Shown here: positions 7,505-16,391 of the stretch, in pieces
Layout: each line of letters begins with the position of its first letter
Position numbering within the stretch: position 1 is the first letter of the stretch
Assembly (NCBI RefSeq): GCF_000956475.1
Contig: NZ_JYJB01000004.1
Location: 1 to 64,000, forward strand
Direction of reading: 5' to 3'
Source of the DNA: Microbacterium hydrocarbonoxydans
GTDB lineage: Bacteria; Actinomycetota; Actinomycetes; Actinomycetales; Microbacteriaceae
Length of the DNA: 64,000 bases
Program-made: the position numbers and the translations under genes
The notes under the pieces: model-generated
Told to the model about the DNA's origin: nothing
What the model saw: the letters and a program-made list of their open reading frames with translations, nothing else
Database searches by the model: none

Positions 7505-10301
7505 CCTCGAGGTTCTGTTCACCGCGAACACGCAGGATGTGGACAAGGCCGAGAAGCAGGTCATCGCGGTCGGCAAGAAGATCGAGTCCAACCCGGTCAA
7601 GGTCAAGGGTGACCCGAAGCCGGTGCTCGACGACATGGACCGTGTCGAGAGGGCGGCCAAGAAGCTTGTCTCCGAGCGCGCCGTCGTCAAGCTCGACGCC
7701 GACATCACTCGCGCCGAGAGCGGCATCGAGCGCACGAAGAACCGCCTCGAGGATCTCCGAATCCGCGCTGAGGGTGGCCTCGATGTCACGGCCGACGTGC
7801 GCCGCGCCGAGGCGTCCCTGCAGCGCTTCGAACGCCAGTTGGACGGGCTGAAGCAGGCACGCAGCAAGGTCGACATCGAGGTCAACGAAGCACCCGCCGA
7901 GGCCGGCCTGAAGCGCTTCCTCTCCCTGTTCAAGAAGAAGACCGAAGAGACCGGCTCCGAGGGCGGACGATCGCTCTCCCAGGGACTCGACGCCGCGACC
8001 CGTGGCGCGGGCGAGAAGGTTGGCGCGGTCGTCGGCGGCGAGATCGAGTCGACTCTCGTCGACGCACTCTCCGCGATCCCGATCGCCGGCGGAATCATCC
8101 TCGCAGGCGTCGCCATCGGCAAGGCCATCAAGGGCGCAATCGACGACGGCCTCGCCGTCGAGAAGCGCACCGACAACCTGCAGGCGCTCACCGGAATCAG
8201 CGAGGCCGACGCGCTCCGCATCAGCCGCGCCGCCGGCGAGGCGTACGCGAACAACTTCGGCGAGTCGATCGAATCCAACATGGACGCGACCCGTCTCGCA
8301 CTGCAGTTCCGCATCCTCGACCCGTCCGCCACGACCCGCGACGCGCAACTCGTCGTGCAGGGACTCGCCGGGATCTCCGACGTCCTCGAGGAAGATGTCC
8401 GCCCCACCGCGCAGGCCGTCGCCCAGCTGCTCAGCACCGGACTCGCGAAGAACGCACAGCACGCGTACGACCTCATCGCCACAGGTGCTCGCAACGGGCT
8501 GAACCGGAACGAGGATCTCCTCGACACCCTCACCGAGTACCCGGCGCTGTTCCAGCGACTCGGTCTCTCCGGCGAGGAAGCCCTCGGCCTCATCAACCAG
8601 GGCATGCGCGCCGGCGCGCGTAACTCCGACCTCGCCGCCGACGCGCTGAAGGAGTTCCAGATCCGCGCGACCGACGCCTCGGTCGCCTCCGCGACGGGCT
8701 TCGAGCAGCTGGGTTTGAACGCCGAGGAGATGACAGCGAAGATCGCCCGCGGGGGACAGGAAGCCCGCGACGGTCTCGATCTCGTGCTAGACCGACTGCG
8801 GGAGACCGAAGACCCCGTGCTCCGCAACGCCGCAGCCGTCGCGCTGTTCGGCACTCAGGCGGAGGACCTCGGGGAAGCGCTGTTCTCAATGGATCTCTCC
8901 ACCGCTGTCGAGCAGCTGGGCGGCGTGACCGGGGCGGCACAGAAGATGTTCGACACGCTGGCGGGCAACGACGCGTCCAAGATCGAGCAGGCGCAGCGCA
9001 ACATCGAGGTCGCGGCTGACGGCATCAAGGGTGCCCTTGCGGGGGCATTCGCGGAGCCGCTCGGCGACTTCGCCGACTGGGTCTCCCAGAACCGCGGCCC
9101 CGTGCTGCAGTTCTTCTCGGACCTCGTGAACGGCGCGATCGACTTCGGCATCACGGCGACGGAGTCCTTCGGCTCCTTCGTCTCCGGTCCTCTTGCCGAC
9201 ATAGTCGAGGGACTCAAGCACATCATCAAGGTCATGAACCCGTTCGCCGACACGTCGGATCTCGAGGGGTTCATCAATGGGATGCGCGATTTCGAGGGAA
9301 CCACGGACGACGTCGCCGACAAGCTCGAGGGAATGCGGGACAAGTTCAACGGTTTCGCCGAGGGACAGATCGCGCTCGGCTACGTCAACGATGCGGCCTT
9401 ACGCACGGCAGACGCCGTGTCGAAGGTGGGGTTCGCGGCCGACACAGGGGCGGCGCTGCTGAGCGAATTCAGCACGCAGCAGGATGGGAGCGTTCGCGCG
9501 AGCGGCGACCTGCAACGGCAACTCGAGGCATCAGCGCAGGCGCTCCGCGACGAGTACGACGCGGCGACCGAGGCGGGAGAGTCTCAGGAAAACCTTCGCG
9601 GTCGCTACGACGCCACTGTCACCGCACTCATGGGGCAGCTGACCGCGATGGGACTCACGCAGGAGCAGGCTCAGGCGCTCATCGACACCGTCCTGCAGAC
9701 GCCCGAGGAAGCATCGACGTATTACGCGTCGAATGCGGAGAGCGAGCAGCAGAAGATCGAGAACCTCGCGAACCGGATCGTCACGCTCCCCGATGGGAGC
9801 ACGGTGATCTACGCCGACGCGACGCCCGCGACGTGGACGGTCGACAAGCTGATCGAGACCAGCAGCGGCAAGAAGATCACCCTCAAGGTGTTCGCTGACG
9901 GGTCCGGATTCAAGCTCCCCGGCGGCCAGGTGGTCACGGCACAGGCCCGCGGAAGCGTGCTCGAGTTCATGGCAGACGGCGGCCTGCCCGGGCTGACGCC
10001 GATGTCGTCGCTCGCGCAGATGGTCCCCGCGAGCACCTGGCGTGTGGTCGGCGACCGGTCGGATGTGCCCGAACTCTTTGCCCCGCTCGACGGCTCTGCG
10101 CGATCCTGGGCGCTCCTGTTGGAGGGTCTGCGGAGGATGCCGGGATCGCCCTTCGGATCGAGCAGCACGCCCGACTCGACAGGCGGTGGCGGCGGTCAGT
10201 CGATCGTCGTGAACCAGGACGTCACCATTCAGCACCCGGACGCCACGCTCGCCGCGCGGCAACTGGGGCGCGGCATTACGGAGGCGGTGCGCTCGATATG
10301 A
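7482..10301 (+). CDS. Tape measure protein
   Basis: Sets tail length and is ejected with the DNA. The 939 aa make it the longest gene of the prophage; by the usual rule of about 0.15 nm per residue the tail would be near 140 nm. The N-terminal 170 residues are charged coiled coil (KAEKQVIAVGKKIESNP onward). A glycine-rich hydrophobic segment follows (IPIAGGIILAGVAIGKAIKG, about 200-220), a typical membrane-inserting patch, then long helical stretches. The end has a glycine linker before QSIVVNQDVTIQHPDATLA. It starts inside the long chaperone frame and overlaps the distal tail gene (ATGA at 10,298). Confidence 0.9.
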   Translation: MAKHVVADLEVLFTANTQDVDKAEKQVIAVGKKIESNPVKVKGDPKPVLDDMDRVERAAKKLVSERAVVKLDADITRAESGIERTKNRLEDLRIRAEGGLDVTADVRRAEASLQRFERQLDGLKQARSKVDIEVNEAPAEAGLKRFLSLFKKKTEETGSEGGRSLSQGLDAATRGAGEKVGAVVGGEIESTLVDALSAIPIAGGIILAGVAIGKAIKGAIDDGLAVEKRTDNLQALTGISEADALRISRAAGEAYANNFGESIESNMDATRLALQFRILDPSATTRDAQLVVQGLAGISDVLEEDVRPTAQAVAQLLSTGLAKNAQHAYDLIATGARNGLNRNEDLLDTLTEYPALFQRLGLSGEEALGLINQGMRAGARNSDLAADALKEFQIRATDASVASATGFEQLGLNAEEMTAKIARGGQEARDGLDLVLDRLRETEDPVLRNAAAVALFGTQAEDLGEALFSMDLSTAVEQLGGVTGAAQKMFDTLAGNDASKIEQAQRNIEVAADGIKGALAGAFAEPLGDFADWVSQNRGPVLQFFSDLVNGAIDFGITATESFGSFVSGPLADIVEGLKHIIKVMNPFADTSDLEGFINGMRDFEGTTDDVADKLEGMRDKFNGFAEGQIALGYVNDAALRTADAVSKVGFAADTGAALLSEFSTQQDGSVRASGDLQRQLEASAQALRDEYDAATEAGESQENLRGRYDATVTALMGQLTAMGLTQEQAQALIDTVLQTPEEASTYYASNAESEQQKIENLANRIVTLPDGSTVIYADATPATWTVDKLIETSSGKKITLKVFADGSGFKLPGGQVVTAQARGSVLEFMADGGLPGLTPMSSLAQMVPASTWRVVGDRSDVPELFAPLDGSARSWALLLEGLRRMPGSPFGSSSTPDSTGGGGGQSIVVNQDVTIQHPDATLAARQLGRGITEAVRSI

Positions 10302-11167
10302 GCAAGATCATCCTTCGGGCGGGTGCGCGGGAACTGCCGTTCCTGGGTGCCCGCCCCTGGCCCACACCGCCCGAGGGCGTGTGGGAGTTCAGCGACCTCG
10401 CCGGATGGCGAGGGCTCACCGACGACAAGATCCCCTCCACCGAGCGAGCGCAGGAGCACGGCGCGTTCGAGCCCGAGCGGTCGCTCCGCACGCAACGCGC
10501 GATCTCTTTCATCGCGAGAGCGGTTGCCCAGACGCAGGACACCGCCGAGGACTTCGTCGACGAGCTCTCCTCGATCGGCGCGGAGGCACCGATCGAGATG
10601 ATCGTCGAGACAGACTCCGGACGCAGAAGCTCCCGCCGGGTGCGGGTGGCCGCGGCGACGCCGCAGGATCGCCGGAACCGGACGCTCGCGACTGTGGCGA
10701 TCGACCTGATCGCCGCGGACCCTCGCCGTTACGGCCTGTCTGAGGATGTGCCGTGGGTGGAGACCGACCCGCCGACATCCGGGACCGGGCGCGTGTGGCC
10801 GGCGGTCTGGCCCCTCGTCTGGCCGGGGAGTGGTTCGGACGGCCGGATTACGCTGACGAACACGGGCAAAGCACCGTCGGCACCGGAGTTCCAAGCCGTT
10901 GGCGGGTTCGGTACCGCGCTCATCACCTGCGTGGAGACGGGCGCCCGGATCGGGCTGGACCGTCTCGTTCCTGATGGGTCCGTCGCGGTGATCGACACGA
11001 CGGAGAACTCCGCGAGTATCGACGGCCAGTCGGATATCTCACGGTGGCTGCGCTGGCGCGAGTGGGAGCTCGTACCGGCGGGGGAGTCTCGGACGTATCA
11101 GTTCGACGTAACCGATGCTGTCGGCTCCCCGAAGCTGAGAGGACGGGTGCGGCCAGGATGGTGGTGA
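10298..11167 (+). CDS. Distal tail protein (Dit-like)
   Basis: Hub at the tail tip that joins tube to baseplate. The 289 aa have an N-terminal beta-rich domain with a mixed helix (AISFIARAVAQTQDTAEDFV), then a second beta-rich domain from about 165. The second half opens with an unusual WPAVWPLVWPGSG tryptophan-proline stretch and continues with jelly-roll-like strands (GRITLTNTGKAPSAPEFQAV, RTYQFDVTDAV). It is the first gene after the tape measure, the standard Dit position, overlaps its stop and reaches 10 bp into the next gene. Confidence 0.75.
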   Translation: MSKIILRAGARELPFLGARPWPTPPEGVWEFSDLAGWRGLTDDKIPSTERAQEHGAFEPERSLRTQRAISFIARAVAQTQDTAEDFVDELSSIGAEAPIEMIVETDSGRRSSRRVRVAAATPQDRRNRTLATVAIDLIAADPRRYGLSEDVPWVETDPPTSGTGRVWPAVWPLVWPGSGSDGRITLTNTGKAPSAPEFQAVGGFGTALITCVETGARIGLDRLVPDGSVAVIDTTENSASIDGQSDISRWLRWREWELVPAGESRTYQFDVTDAVGSPKLRGRVRPGWW

Positions 11168-12294
11168 AAGCGTACGTCTTTGAGACTCGTGGCGGAGCGT
11201 TGCTCGGCGAGGTCAAGCCCTCGGATGTGACGTGGTCAGAGAACGCGAACCAGTCCGAGACGGTGACGCCCACGTTCGATCTGAACTCGAAGACCGAAGG
11301 TGGGCGAGACTGGCGAAACCTCGGCGCCGCCTGGAAGCACTCGATCGCCCTCGAGGTGAACGGTCGCCTTCTCGGTGGGCCGATCATGCCGCACGACTTC
11401 GACGACGACAAGGGCACCCTGCGTGTCGTCGCCCGCGGCGGCCGCATCCTGTTCACGCGCCGATCCGTGCTCCCGCCTGAGGCGCTCACTCAGCCGCTGA
11501 CCCTGCCGAACGGGGAACTCGACACGTCGCTCGACTCGACCTGGTCGGGGTACGACCTCGGCACGATCGCGAAGAAGATCGGCGTGCAGGCGTGCTTGTG
11601 GCCAGGTGCTTCGGATCTCCCGATCATCTGGCCGGAGGATCGCGCGGGGACGCACACGAGGACGTACCCCGCGATCGATCGCAAGAACGTCGACGCAGCA
11701 TGGACGGATCTGTCGAAGGCGGAGAATGGGCCGGACATCCGTCTCGGCTTGGAATGGGACGGCGACAACCGGTTCCGCTGGCGGTTCCAGACCGGCACGC
11801 AGGAGCAGCCGCGACTGCAGGGGCGAGACGTGTTCACCTGGGAACTCCGTCAGGGGTCGGCGGTGAAGGTGCAGACGAACCCCGCTCTCATGGGCTCGCT
11901 CGCCTGGGGGCAGGGCGGCCGCTCGAACGACACCGCACTCGTACGCTCGCTCTACGATCCCGTGCTCATCGATCACGGCTATCCGCTCCTCGAGTTGGAC
12001 TCAGACGTCTCGTCGAACACGTCCGAACCCACGACCGTCGACTCGGCTAACGCCGAGACCCTTCGCACGGCCGCGAAACCGTGGGAGTTCTGGTCGTTCA
12101 AGGTGCGCGCCGATCGCTCACCATACCCGTTCGAGTACGGCCCGGGATCGCTGATCGAGGTGGTCGTCACCAAGGACACGAAGGTGTCGGGTGGGTACAT
12201 CCCACCCGGCACCTATAAGCGGAGGATCGCTGGCCTCTCCGGCGGCTTCGACGAATGGGTCACGATCACCTGCGGTGAGAACTACGACGCCTAG
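11158..12294 (+). CDS. Minor tail protein, baseplate hub (Gp37-like)
   Basis: A 378-aa protein starting at ATG 11158 behind GAGAGGACGGG; GTG 11161 is also possible. It is beta-rich with a DVTWSENANQSETVTPTFDL segment near the N terminus and a late GSLIEVVVTKDTKVSGGYIP strand pair. Length and position after the distal tail protein match the ReqiPepy6 Gp37-like minor tail proteins of actinophages, which act as the tail-associated hub. No hydrolase motif is seen. Confidence 0.7.
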   Translation: MVVKAYVFETRGGALLGEVKPSDVTWSENANQSETVTPTFDLNSKTEGGRDWRNLGAAWKHSIALEVNGRLLGGPIMPHDFDDDKGTLRVVARGGRILFTRRSVLPPEALTQPLTLPNGELDTSLDSTWSGYDLGTIAKKIGVQACLWPGASDLPIIWPEDRAGTHTRTYPAIDRKNVDAAWTDLSKAENGPDIRLGLEWDGDNRFRWRFQTGTQEQPRLQGRDVFTWELRQGSAVKVQTNPALMGSLAWGQGGRSNDTALVRSLYDPVLIDHGYPLLELDSDVSSNTSEPTTVDSANAETLRTAAKPWEFWSFKVRADRSPYPFEYGPGSLIEVVVTKDTKVSGGYIPPGTYKRRIAGLSGGFDEWVTITCGENYDA

Positions 12295-12306
12295 GAGGTG
12301 CCCTCG

Positions 12307-13053
12307 ATGGACCCCGCTCCCGCGCCAGGAGGTGACCTCGGCGAACTAATTCGCGAGCTTCAGAGTCTGAAGAAGAAGGTCGGCGAGTTGGAGTCTCCGT
12401 CCGGCACGCAGAGATATCAGTCCGTGTCGAAGCTGTCCGCGCTGATCGACGATATCCAGGCGCAGCTGGACGACTACATCGCCAACCAGGCGTACACGAA
12501 ATCGCAGGTCGACAACCGGATCGCGAACCCGCCCGCCGGCGTCAACGCGACCGGGAACGTCAGCGCCACAGGCGACGTCTCGGCTGGCTCAGCGCTCCGA
12601 GGCGTGAACCTCTACGCGACTGCCGCGCCGGGGTTCAATATCACGGGCACCCGCGTGGCGGCGTGGCTCGAGTCGGCGACCGGTCGGCTCGGGACGGCTT
12701 CATCGTCACGGCGATACAAGCAGGACTGGAGTATCGCCGACGTCGACCCCGACGCAGTGATGGGCGTCATGTCGTGGATTTTCCGCTACATCGAGCAGGT
12801 CGAGGAACTCGGCGACGACGCGGCGTGGGAGTACGGGTTTTTCGCGGAAGACCTGCATGACGCGGGCCTGTACCCGTGGGTCATCTACCGCGAGATTAAC
12901 GGCAAGGTCGTCCCAGACGGCGTCAACTACCCAATGTTCGTGGTCGCGCAGCAGGTCGCACTCAGACACCTCGACGCTCGCACCCGCTCACAGCAAGACC
13001 AGATCGACGCGCTTACCGCTCGTCTCGATGCTCTCGACGGAGGCCACTCATGA
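12307..13053 (+). CDS. Minor tail / fibre protein with S74 intramolecular chaperone
   Basis: A 248-aa protein. ATG 12307 is preferred over GTG 12298 because AGGAGG (12,293-12,298) is correctly spaced for it and overlaps the GTG. An N-terminal coiled coil (ELIRELQSLKKKVGELES) could trimerise; a Gly/Ala/Val beta region (about 75-120) follows. The C-terminal domain fits the peptidase S74 endosialidase chaperone: SSRRYKQDW provides the Ser133-Lys138 cleavage pair, followed by YGFFAEDLHDAG and a terminal coiled coil. Such domains trimerise the fibre and then cut themselves off. The stop overlaps the next start (ATGA, 13,050). Confidence 0.75.
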   Translation: MDPAPAPGGDLGELIRELQSLKKKVGELESPSGTQRYQSVSKLSALIDDIQAQLDDYIANQAYTKSQVDNRIANPPAGVNATGNVSATGDVSAGSALRGVNLYATAAPGFNITGTRVAAWLESATGRLGTASSSRRYKQDWSIADVDPDAVMGVMSWIFRYIEQVEELGDDAAWEYGFFAEDLHDAGLYPWVIYREINGKVVPDGVNYPMFVVAQQVALRHLDARTRSQQDQIDALTARLDALDGGHS

Positions 13054-14045
13054 CCCTCACCCGAACACTGCCCACACAGAACCCGGCGGGCCTCCCGCTC
13101 GCCGACGAGCGCCGCATCTATGCGGGCATGCTCGTCCGCAACGCCGACGGCACCCCGCGCCACGGCATCCTGCCGGCGCATACGGGCGCTCTCGTCACCG
13201 GTCGTGCGGAGATGGCATACGACGTCGCACCCTTCGTCGCCGCGACCTCACGCTCCAACCCGGGAGCAGAGTTCGTCGCGAACGACGCGGTCACTCGTGT
13301 CGTGACGACACCTGCACCGGCATCGAACTCGCGAATCGACGTGATCTGGGTGCGCTCACAGTTCGCCCTCTTCAGCGACGCGAGCAATGACCCTGTACTC
13401 GGAGTCACGCAGGGCGTCGCCGCGCCCATCCCGACCAAGCCCTCGATCCCCGCAGGGGCGGAGGAACTCGGGACCGCAGTGATCCTCTCGACGGCGACGC
13501 AGACGTCGACCGCGGCGATCACCCCGACGCACGCCTTCACGGCAATGGCGGGCGGGTGTGTCTTCCTACGCAACCAGACCGAACAAGACGCGTTCACGCC
13601 GCAGGCGGGCACGATCGCGTGGCGCATCGATACACAGCAGCGACTCGTCTACATGCCGAACGCGACGACGCCGGGATGGTTCCACATCGGCGGAAAGCCC
13701 GCCGACGGCGGCGCGGTGACCATCTCCGCCGGAAGCGCCGGGTTCGCGGCAGGGACTCCCGCGCCGCTGCTCAAGATCCAGAACGGTCGCTACTACCTCG
13801 AGGGCACCTTCGTGAACTCCGTGGGAGCGACGTTCGGCGCGGGCTCCACATATGTCGTCGGATCGATCCCTGCATCCTCGGCTCCGCTGGTGGAGCGGCG
13901 TGTCCCGATCTCGACGAACGGGCCGATGGCCGTGTCGCTCATCATCGCGACGACCGGCGTGCTGTCCCTCGTCACCCACCAGGCATTCACCGGCACGGCT
14001 TCGTTCGTGCTGGATGGTGCGTCCTGGGCAGACAAGAAGCTCTGA
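13050..14045 (+). CDS. Minor tail protein, candidate receptor-binding protein
   Basis: A 331-aa protein with CGGAGG before ATG 13050. The first 160 residues resemble actinophage minor tail proteins that begin with a LPTQNPAGLPLADERRIYAG-like start. The rest is beta-rich with many Gly, Ala, Thr and Ser, ending in VTHQAFTGTASFVLDGASW. No enzyme motif is present. It sits last in the tail-tip run before the lysis genes, a usual place for receptor-binding proteins; that role is inference. Confidence 0.6.
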   Translation: MTLTRTLPTQNPAGLPLADERRIYAGMLVRNADGTPRHGILPAHTGALVTGRAEMAYDVAPFVAATSRSNPGAEFVANDAVTRVVTTPAPASNSRIDVIWVRSQFALFSDASNDPVLGVTQGVAAPIPTKPSIPAGAEELGTAVILSTATQTSTAAITPTHAFTAMAGGCVFLRNQTEQDAFTPQAGTIAWRIDTQQRLVYMPNATTPGWFHIGGKPADGGAVTISAGSAGFAAGTPAPLLKIQNGRYYLEGTFVNSVGATFGAGSTYVVGSIPASSAPLVERRVPISTNGPMAVSLIIATTGVLSLVTHQAFTGTASFVLDGASWADKKL

Positions 14046-14056
14046 ACGGAGGAGCG

Positions 14057-14320
14057 ATGAACGACCAACCGAGCCTGCATGTACCCGCGCCGGCTGAGAT
14101 CCTCGGCGTCACCAGTACGCCCCTCACCGACGAGCAGGACATCGCGTACAACGTGCACTGCACGGCCGCGATCACCGAGCGTCTGCTCGAGCTCCGCGCC
14201 GCCGGGGCCGAACCGCCCCTGCTCCGCACGTTCTACCCCAACGACGACGAGCAGTCCGCGGACCTGGTGTCCCTCGACCGCGACGGGTGCGTCGTCGTCC
14301 TCGACCCAGGGAACCGATGA
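14057..14320 (+). CDS. Small phage protein of unknown function
   Basis: An 87-aa protein starting at ATG 14057 behind a strong GGAGGAG. It is acidic, has no membrane segment or known motif (start MNDQPSLHVPAPAEILGV, end GCVVVLDPGNR), and overlaps the endolysin start by ATGA (14,317-14,320). Its place between tail-tip genes and the endolysin suggests a small tail or lysis accessory protein, but nothing in the sequence decides this. Confidence 0.65.
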   Translation: MNDQPSLHVPAPAEILGVTSTPLTDEQDIAYNVHCTAAITERLLELRAAGAEPPLLRTFYPNDDEQSADLVSLDRDGCVVVLDPGNR

Positions 14321-15057
14321 TGCCCGCTGTGCTGTGGCCGAACGGATCGGCCAGCATCCCACCAGTCACGAGCGAGTTCAATCCCGCCCGGAAGAACCCC
14401 GTCACCGGGATCGTGCAACCTCACACCGGCATCGACCTCGTCGGATGGTCGACGATCCTCGCACCCGTCGACGGCGTCGTCACGTTCGCCGGATACAACG
14501 GCGGCGCCGGCAACGAGGTCCGCATCCGCGCCGACGGGGCGAACGCGTTCATCAAGGGGGACGTGTTCCGGATGCTCCACAACCGCGAACTCTGGGTGCG
14601 CACCGGCCAGCGGGTCACGCAGGGGCAGGGCGTCGCCGTGATGGGCACGACCGGCAACTCGACCGGCACCCACTGCCACTTCGAGACCCGCCCCGGCGGC
14701 GGCAGCGCGATCAACCCGCGCGACTACATGGCATCCCGCAACGCGTCGACATCCGGCGGCACGGGAACCCCGAGCACACCATCCATTCCTCAGACGGGAG
14801 ACCCCCAGATGTTTCTGTTCTACGCCGGCGTGCTGAGCGCGTCGAACGCCTACCTCGCCACCTACGACGGCCGAACCCTGAAGGTCCGGCCGACGCAGGG
14901 CGTCGAGGCGAAAGCCCTGATTGCCGCGCTGCCGAGCATCCCTCGAGTGCAGCTGACCAGCGCCGAGGTCGTCGACCTGTGCGCCCAGGGAGGCTACGCC
15001 TATGACCGTAAGGCGGGGGTCGGCAGGGACGAGTCCGGCCGTGTCTACTCCCTCTGA
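14317..15057 (+). CDS. Endolysin, M23 (LytM-type) metallopeptidase
   Basis: Cuts peptidoglycan cross-bridges at lysis. The 246 aa carry a zinc peptidase domain at about 25-140: HTGIDLVGW gives the first HxxxD pair, VRTGQRVTQGQGVAVMG is the typical core strand, and THCHFETRPGG supplies the HxH zinc ligand motif. A Pro/Ser/Thr linker (TPSTPSIPQTGDPQ) leads to an 82-residue C-terminal domain, probably for wall binding. It starts at ATG 14317 (a second ATG follows directly). An internal ATG with its own ribosome binding site could make the C-terminal domain alone. Confidence 0.88.
   Translation: MMPAVLWPNGSASIPPVTSEFNPARKNPVTGIVQPHTGIDLVGWSTILAPVDGVVTFAGYNGGAGNEVRIRADGANAFIKGDVFRMLHNRELWVRTGQRVTQGQGVAVMGTTGNSTGTHCHFETRPGGGSAINPRDYMASRNASTSGGTGTPSTPSIPQTGDPQMFLFYAGVLSASNAYLATYDGRTLKVRPTQGVEAKALIAALPSIPRVQLTSAEVVDLCAQGGYAYDRKAGVGRDESGRVYSL
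14796..14811 (+). promoter_or_regulatory. Internal ribosome binding site and start inside the endolysin gene
   Basis: GGGAG (14,796-14,800) precedes an in-frame ATG (14,809-14,811) by 8 bases. The context gacgggagacccccagatg closely matches the portal gene start. Initiation here would yield an 82-aa product equal to the endolysin C-terminal domain, to 15,057. Confidence 0.6.
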
Positions 15058-15080
15058 ACACGCAACCGGAGGGGACTCGC

Positions 15081-15329
15081 ATGGACTGGTGGGTCACTCC
15101 ACTTGTCACCCTGCTCGTCGCAGTCGTCGGCCTGTCGGGCGTGGCGCTGACGGTCTGGGCGACGCGTCGCGCGCAACAGCAGTCGCGGCTCGAGGCGGCG
15201 GAGAAGCGCGCCGACGTCAACGCACAGCGCGTGTTGAAGCTCATCAACTACTCCGCAAGGTTGCGGGACGCGATCTACCGAGGCGACAAGCCGCCTCCCG
15301 AGGAATGGCCGGAGGACATCTATGACTAG
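15081..15329 (+). CDS. Small membrane protein of the lysis module (holin/spanin-type candidate)
   Basis: An 82-aa protein with GGAGGGG before ATG 15081. One N-terminal membrane segment (VTPLVTLLVAVVGLSGVALT) is followed by a charged helical part (RRAQQQSRLEAAEKRADVN) and an acidic, proline-containing tail. This single-pass layout occurs among actinophage lysis-module proteins that assist the main holin. It lies directly after the endolysin and overlaps the next gene by 8 bp. Confidence 0.65.
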   Translation: MDWWVTPLVTLLVAVVGLSGVALTVWATRRAQQQSRLEAAEKRADVNAQRVLKLINYSARLRDAIYRGDKPPPEEWPEDIYD

Positions 15330-15921
15330 GTGGACGAAGCGGACGATCGGGATCGTCACGGCGATCGTCGTCGTCCAGATCATCACGATTGGCGGGGTCG
15401 TCGCTCTGGGCGTCGTCGCGCATGAGCAGTCGGAGCGAGCCATCCAGGCCGAGACAGCCGCTGCTGCTGAGGAGGAGCAACGCGACGCGGAAGCGGCCGA
15501 GCGAGCGGAGGCGATCGAAGCCCTGCGGGAGCAGGTGCTTGAGCTCGGCGAGGAGCCTGTCGTCGAGCCTGTCCCCGAGTCGACGAGTCCCACCGTCATC
15601 AACGGTAAAGACGGGAAAGACGCGCCGCCGCCGACGGCTGAGCAGATGCTCGCCGCCGTTCAGCAGTGCTTCGCCCTCGGCCTGTGCACGGCACCGAAAG
15701 GCGACAAGGGTGATACCGGCGACACCGGAGACCCCGGCGCTCCTGGCAGCGACTCCACCGTCCCCGGCCCCGCAGGAACCGGCATCCAGACCATCGAGTG
15801 CATGGACGACGGCACCTGGCGATTCACCATGACCGACGCCACCACCCGCGATATCCCCGGCCCGTGCCGAATCGTACCCACACCCACCACCGAACCTCCC
15901 GAAGGAGAACCGACACCATGA
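15322..15921 (+). CDS. Membrane-anchored coiled-coil protein with collagen-like repeats
   Basis: A 199-aa protein. Residues about 8-32 form a membrane segment or signal anchor (IGIVTAIVVVQIITIGGVVA); 33-78 are an Ala/Glu-rich coiled coil. Later comes a Gly-X-Y tract (GKDGKD, then KGDKGDTGDTGDPGAPG) like phage and bacterial collagen, and a proline-threonine end. Two cysteines flank the collagen tract (CFALGLC), two more lie near the end. It sits between two membrane-protein genes and overlaps both. It could be a trimeric surface or lysis-accessory protein; its function is not recognised. Confidence 0.65.
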   Translation: MTRWTKRTIGIVTAIVVVQIITIGGVVALGVVAHEQSERAIQAETAAAAEEEQRDAEAAERAEAIEALREQVLELGEEPVVEPVPESTSPTVINGKDGKDAPPPTAEQMLAAVQQCFALGLCTAPKGDKGDTGDTGDPGAPGSDSTVPGPAGTGIQTIECMDDGTWRFTMTDATTRDIPGPCRIVPTPTTEPPEGEPTP

Positions 15922-16373
15922 CCAAGCTCACTAACATCGCCTGGTGGAAGGCAGCGGCGCTCCGCGGCCTGTACACCGCCGTAGCAATCGCACTCCCGTA
16001 CGTCGGCGGCGCGCTCATCGCCGACATCGCCTGGCTCACCGCGGCATCCGCGGCCGTGCTCGGCTTCCTCGCCTCGATCGCGACGTCGCTAGCCGGCCTC
16101 CCCGAGACGGAGGGCGTCGACCTGCCATGGTGGCTCGCCGCCGTCGAACGTGTCGTGAAGACCTTCGCGCAGGCACTAGCTGCCGGTTTCCTCGGCGCGA
16201 CGCTGCTCACCGATGTCGCATGGTCGACGGTCATCCAGGCCGCGGCAATCGCCGCGCTCACGTCGCTGCTCCGCCTCATTCTCGCGACCCTCCCCAACGA
16301 TCCGACACCGCCGATCGAGATGGTTCAGACCATCGAAGGCACCTGGACCGTCGATCCGGATAGCAACCACTGA
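15918..16373 (+). CDS. Holin
   Basis: A 151-aa protein starting at ATG 15918 (ATGA overlap with the upstream stop; GAAGGAGA before it). It has four hydrophobic segments: GLYTAVAIALPYVGGALIAD, AASAAVLGFLASIATSLAG, FAQALAAGFLGATLLTDVAW and VIQAAAIAALTSLLRLILAT. It ends in a short hydrophilic tail. This matches the r1t-like holin group that opens the membrane for the endolysin. Its location three genes after the endolysin supports the role. Confidence 0.78.
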   Translation: MTKLTNIAWWKAAALRGLYTAVAIALPYVGGALIADIAWLTAASAAVLGFLASIATSLAGLPETEGVDLPWWLAAVERVVKTFAQALAAGFLGATLLTDVAWSTVIQAAAIAALTSLLRLILATLPNDPTPPIEMVQTIEGTWTVDPDSNH

Positions 16374-16391
16374 CCCGGAAAGGGGACACCC

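Noticed and set aside
14809..15057. Separate gene for the endolysin C-terminal domain only
   Set aside because: The frame is continuous with the peptidase through a normal linker, so an internal start is more likely than two split genes. Kept as an internal start site.
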